Shown: in pieces, positions 60,619-64,000 of the stretch | Layout: the number at the start of each line of letters is the position of its first letter | Numbering within the stretch: position 1 is the stretch's first letter | DNA from: Amphirosellinia nigrospora | Taxonomy: Eukaryota > Ascomycota > Sordariomycetes > Xylariales > Xylariaceae | Direction: 5' to 3' | DNA length: 64,000 nucleotides | NCBI GenBank assembly: GCA_004123355.1 | Contig: SCHM01000002.1 | Coordinates: forward strand, 1,426,001-1,490,000 | Translations under genes and position numbers: made by a program | The notes under the pieces: generated by a model | The model's input: the letters and a program-made list of their open reading frames with translations, nothing else | The model's database searches: none | Told to the model about the DNA's origin: nothing

Positions 60619-61779
60619 GATGTCGAGTGTTGCCTCGGCGAATTGTGTGATGCGTTATACCTCGGCCTCAATCTGGAGTATATACGCCCGTCCGTGTATC
60701 GTTCAATAGCAACTTATAAAAGCGAATGAACTCGGCTCATCTGTTGCAATAATCGTGGGACATTCGCTCTCTTTTGTAGGCGGATGCGATGCAGGGTCGT
60801 TCATGAACGCGACAAGGTATAAGTGGTGATGGCAGCAGTAGCCTTGGGGCGAGTGGAAATACGGTGCATCTGTACCTTACCTTTTTAGGAGCTTCCCTAG
60901 TCGACCCGAGCCCCGCAAACTGCCTAGGTCTAGTAGGTGCGCCACTAACGCCGTCACATGCAAAGCCATGAGGCAGCTCAGCCAGTCATCGTCGTGGGGA
61001 TCATCGGCACGCTACGAACCCTTGTTCCCCGCTGCCAAGCGTGCGAATGCGAGCTCGCTTCACTCCTTATCTGATCCGAGATGCTGGTGGGATGACAATC
61101 AGCTGGCTTCTCACTGGCCGAAATAGGTAGTCCCAGGTAAATGGATGCGAAGGGTTCGAGAACGATATAATCTCTACTAGCCTCTACCATAGGTAGGTAT
61201 ACATTTCTTCCGTTGTATACACGGACTCCGCGGAGCACATGCTGTAATGTAGTTCCACTGCGCAAGGTGTCACGTCCTCAATTCCCTCAGGCCACCTGGC
61301 TCATTTAGAGCTCATCAACACCGGTGCCTAATCTTGTATCTAACATGTTTTAACCTGGAATACTTTGCTTGACTATGATTGCTTTCTTGACAGTATAATT
61401 CTTCTATGAGGTTGTACAATTTGCAGGCTAGCTCAATTATACATACATACGTAGGTAGAACACTACGATTAGGGATTAGGATATAAGCCCCCACAATCCC
61501 CCCACCCTCGAAGGCAACACGACCGCCGGTAAACAACGACGGCATGGCCACACATACGCAAAACACCACGTGTAAATACCAGAGTCCTATCTATCTGGCC
61601 CAGCCGTCAAATCAGAGGACGCCCGCGCATATAATCATATCCATAAAACGCCAACCTCGTGTGTGTGAAACATGCCCCAACCTCTCCCCTGTTTTCTTTC
61701 GCGTTGCATAATGGCACATAGATCGTCATTTCTCAAGAGGTTGTTCCCGTCTTATACTCCTCTGCGCGAATGGCCACCA
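60619..61779. other. Intergenic region upstream of DPL1
   Basis: About 1.16 kb containing the DPL1 promoter and the 3' flank of the GT34 gene. A TAGGTAGGTA motif lies at 61190-61200 and ACATACATACGTAGGTAG at 61441-61458. Frames at 60978-61265 and 61315-61569 lack motifs. Confidence 0.55.
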
Positions 61780-62818
61780 CTAATGGCCAGCACCAAAGGC
61801 CGACCGCCAACGCTGCGAGTAACGTTCAGCTTCGTTGGCGCAGCTCTTGGTTCCCGTGCCTGAGCATTGTGCAAAGACGATGGCAATGTCACCGTCTTTG
61901 TACTGGGCGCCGTGATCTACTGTAGCATAGGCATTAATAGCACGTTGCGGGACGATGGCCAGCTTCGAAAGGATGGTGGGATGCCACTGCACAATATGTT
62001 CCTTTGAACGGTTAGCATAGACACGCAACCCATATGAGTAGGGGCATGGAAGCGTACCAAGGCGTGTGTCTCGGCTTTCTGGAAATTGTAGCTTCGGTAC
62101 AGGGGTTGAACCATGTGTCAAGAAAGAACTTGGCCCATTCACCATTTCTGAGGACTAGGCTACTCGTCGCCAGGCCGTCATTATCCTGCGTGATGACGAG
62201 GTCGATGTCACGAGCCTTGAGGTGGGAGAAAGTCTTTATGATGCTCTCGGGCGGCACAATTGGATGATCCTTCAACATCATGTCTTCAAGCCTCTGGGCG
62301 CCCATCACATGCTCTTCTACTTTGGAGTGGGGATTCATAATGAGTGCATGCTGATCGAGGTACCATATGTATTTGCAATCGGGGAATTTGGTGATGGCAT
62401 GTCTCATGGCCACTAACTTGGACCAGGAAGCCGGTGCCCCTGATAAATCGTAGTCGCCCGCCTTGGCTATAAATGTGCCATATCCTAGAATATGTTAAAG
62501 AAGTTGGATGGGGAACTATGGACAATGCTTACCATGCTTCTCTGCGTACTGTATCCTATTATCTTGGATATGTTTCGAGTATGCAGTATTGTCGTACTTG
62601 TCGTCAAAAACAGTCACCACAACCACAGGCGGCTTGCCCGCTATGGGGTGAGGGCCCTTTGGTTTGGAGCCAGAAAAGAGCCATATAAAGCCGACGATAG
62701 CCAGGCCGAACAGTATTATCGTCTTCAAATGGCTTCTCCGTATCACCGGCAGACGTGATCTGCGAGGCCGAAAGGGCGCGGGATGGGAATCTTTTCGCGG
62801 TGGATAAGCGTAGTGCAT
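61780..62818 (-). CDS. Golgi type II glycosyltransferase, GT34 (Mnn10/Mnn11/Gma12-like)
   Basis: Predicted Golgi mannosyl- or galactosyltransferase of family GT34; Mnn10 and Mnn11 extend the alpha-1,6-mannan backbone of N-glycans. Exons: 62818-62533, 62484-62058 and 62001-61780, about 311 residues. A basic cytoplasmic tail (PPRKDSHPAPFRPRRSRLP) precedes one signal-anchor helix (TIILFGLAIVGFIWLF), as in type II Golgi enzymes. The catalytic region starts VVVVTVFDDKYDN and contains HGYGTFIAKAGDYDLSG, SWSKLVAMRHAI and the metal-site segment YIWYLDQHALIMNP. It continues with VITQDNDGLATSSLVLRN and HIVQWHPTILSKLAIVPQRA. One C is missing in exon 2 near 62103-62107 (WFNPLYRSYNF). The C-terminus after PQRAINAY contains a Cys pair and ends GAGH. 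Confidence 0.88.
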
Positions 62819-64000
62819 CGTGCGGTTTGGCTCGTCACCTCGATGTAAGGAAAGCGGAACTCGGGCTAAACGGGATAGTCGAAAAAGTCACGGTTCGCTT
62901 CAATATGCGACTCGTCGTATATACGTAACAATGGTTACACGTTCTCAGCCCGAAGGACTGCCGTGTGAGCACCGAAGCGAATGGGAGGGCTGGGTTTATC
63001 GGGTATGTGTTGTTGTTTGTCGAGTAAATAGTCGTCTTCGGCCCGGATAAAATCTGGTCGGGCAGCGCAAGCGATGTTTGAGTATCTCGAACCGCAAGTA
63101 GAGGACTGCGACAATTAACAGTGGACGGGCCGGAGCGGTGCATGTGACGGACGGACTGGTTAGATACACGCTTAAGACCTCGGCGGTCATCAAAGGGTAT
63201 GTATTAATTCATAAACTCAATAGATCGCCAGACACAAATACAATTCCGATCCGAAGAGAGATAGATGCGATAGATGCCGCAGGCATTTTAACGAGATCGC
63301 GGGAACAACTTGTCAAGGCCAAATTGCAGGGAGTCCAGATCCAAGGGTGGTGAACTGACTTGGCTCTATTAGGCACTGATAGACCGACAGGGGCAGCCGA
63401 TTGAGAAGGTCTCCACCGAGATTAGACTGCGCTACGGGGTTCATATGCCGCTGCCGGAATTGATCTCGTATCACATTGATCGCCAGGCACAATAGTCAAC
63501 CTTTACTTCAATCTTTACTTCAACCTGCTCCATGAAGCTATAAAACCTTGAGAAAATACTAAACGATATCCTAGCGGGGCTTAGGGACTTGGAGAGACGG
63601 CCAGTGTGAATGACACGGATAGCTATATCTACAGTAGCCCAAGTTCATAACTGTTTATACATGTTTCGGATGGCTGCAGCATGTCAAATGCTACTGTACT
63701 ATATCTTGCAGAAGTTACAAACACTACCTACCTAGGTACCTAAGCAGCTGTCGTTACGAGTTCCTATTCAACAAAGGGAACAGAACCTTATTCTTTAGTC
63801 ATTTGAACACCGTCCAAATACTCTATCTTCTACTAGTCACCGAAGAGTTAAGTTTATCATGTTCTAGTGAAAAGTAATATTAAATCTATATTCTGCTATA
63901 TGGACACCAGACGTTGAAACAATCAACTTAAGAATATATCAAGCTCTTCCAAAACACACCTCCACTCAGAAAGATGCCTAGAACGGCGAGGGTTGGTTAT
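62819..64000. other. Intergenic region at the right end of the window
   Basis: About 1.2 kb upstream of the GT34 gene. Frames at 62835-63143 (-) and 63138-63353 (+) carry no recognisable motif. A CTACCTACCTAGGTACCTA motif occurs at about 63724-63742. Nothing else is supportable, and the next gene to the right is not reached. Confidence 0.55.

Noticed and set aside
1-64000. CRISPR arrays, bacterial operons, phage or plasmid features
   Set aside because: No regularly spaced repeats, ribosome-binding-site-driven gene trains or prokaryotic genes are present; this is nuclear fungal DNA.

Overview
The window is a piece of a filamentous ascomycete genome (Pezizomycotina, most likely Sordariomycetes; I cannot place the order). 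The support is eukaryotic genes with many 45-110 bp introns (GTRNGT donors, CTAAC/CTAAT branch sites, YAG acceptors), fungus-type protein families, and a 2.2 kb AT-rich, TA-rich island that looks like a repeat destroyed by RIP-type mutation. Twenty protein-coding genes and one tRNA gene can be supported. They lie on both strands at eukaryotic spacing, with no operons.

Layout: Na+/phosphate symporter PHO89 (2621-4529, +); endocytic EH-domain scaffold EDE1 (6171-10288, -); alpha-tubulin (12064-13893, -) divergent from an unnamed type I ER membrane protein (14502-15254, +); WW-domain protein (15523-16930, -); a giant TOM1/HUWE1-type HECT ubiquitin ligase (18865-31525, +), which takes up a fifth of the window; a secreted GH5 endoglucanase (32088-33601, -); mitochondrial ribosomal protein uS19m (34671-35337, +); TFIID/SAGA subunit TAF10 (35844-36493, -); intron-containing tRNA-Pro(AGG) (37538-37627, +); PRPP synthetase (39168-40538, +); ribosomal protein eS6 (41141-42288, -) divergent from CTF8 (42699-43172, +); a Ser-rich single-pass membrane protein (44862-46710, +); the HDEL/KDEL receptor ERD2 (47838-48672, -) divergent from a ubiquitin-like/WLM metalloprotease (49554-50508, +); a coiled-coil protein (50926-52123, -); the AT-rich island (about 53035-55195); mitochondrial PDH-type kinase (56113-57644, +); sphingosine-1-phosphate lyase (58760-60618, -); and a GT34 glycosyltransferase (61780-62818, -).

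The genes are unlinked housekeeping functions: phosphate uptake, endocytosis, cytoskeleton, ubiquitin signalling, translation, nucleotide synthesis, cohesion, ER retrieval, sphingolipid breakdown and glycosylation. I found no biosynthetic cluster, no intact transposon and no clearly new multi-gene system.

The most striking property of the sequence is that most conserved genes are broken by isolated one-base frame shifts. Nearly all are deletions and many sit in short homopolymers, while protein similarity continues perfectly in the next frame. PHO89, EDE1, alpha-tubulin, TOM1, GH5, uS19m, PRPP synthetase, eS6, ERD2, the WLM protease, the PDH kinase and the GT34 enzyme are all affected. TAF10, CTF8 and sphingosine-phosphate lyase read through cleanly. 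Essential genes cannot all be pseudogenes, so I read these as consensus errors in a long-read type assembly. Gene limits below are given for the repaired reading, with exon junctions worked out from splice sites and codon phase.
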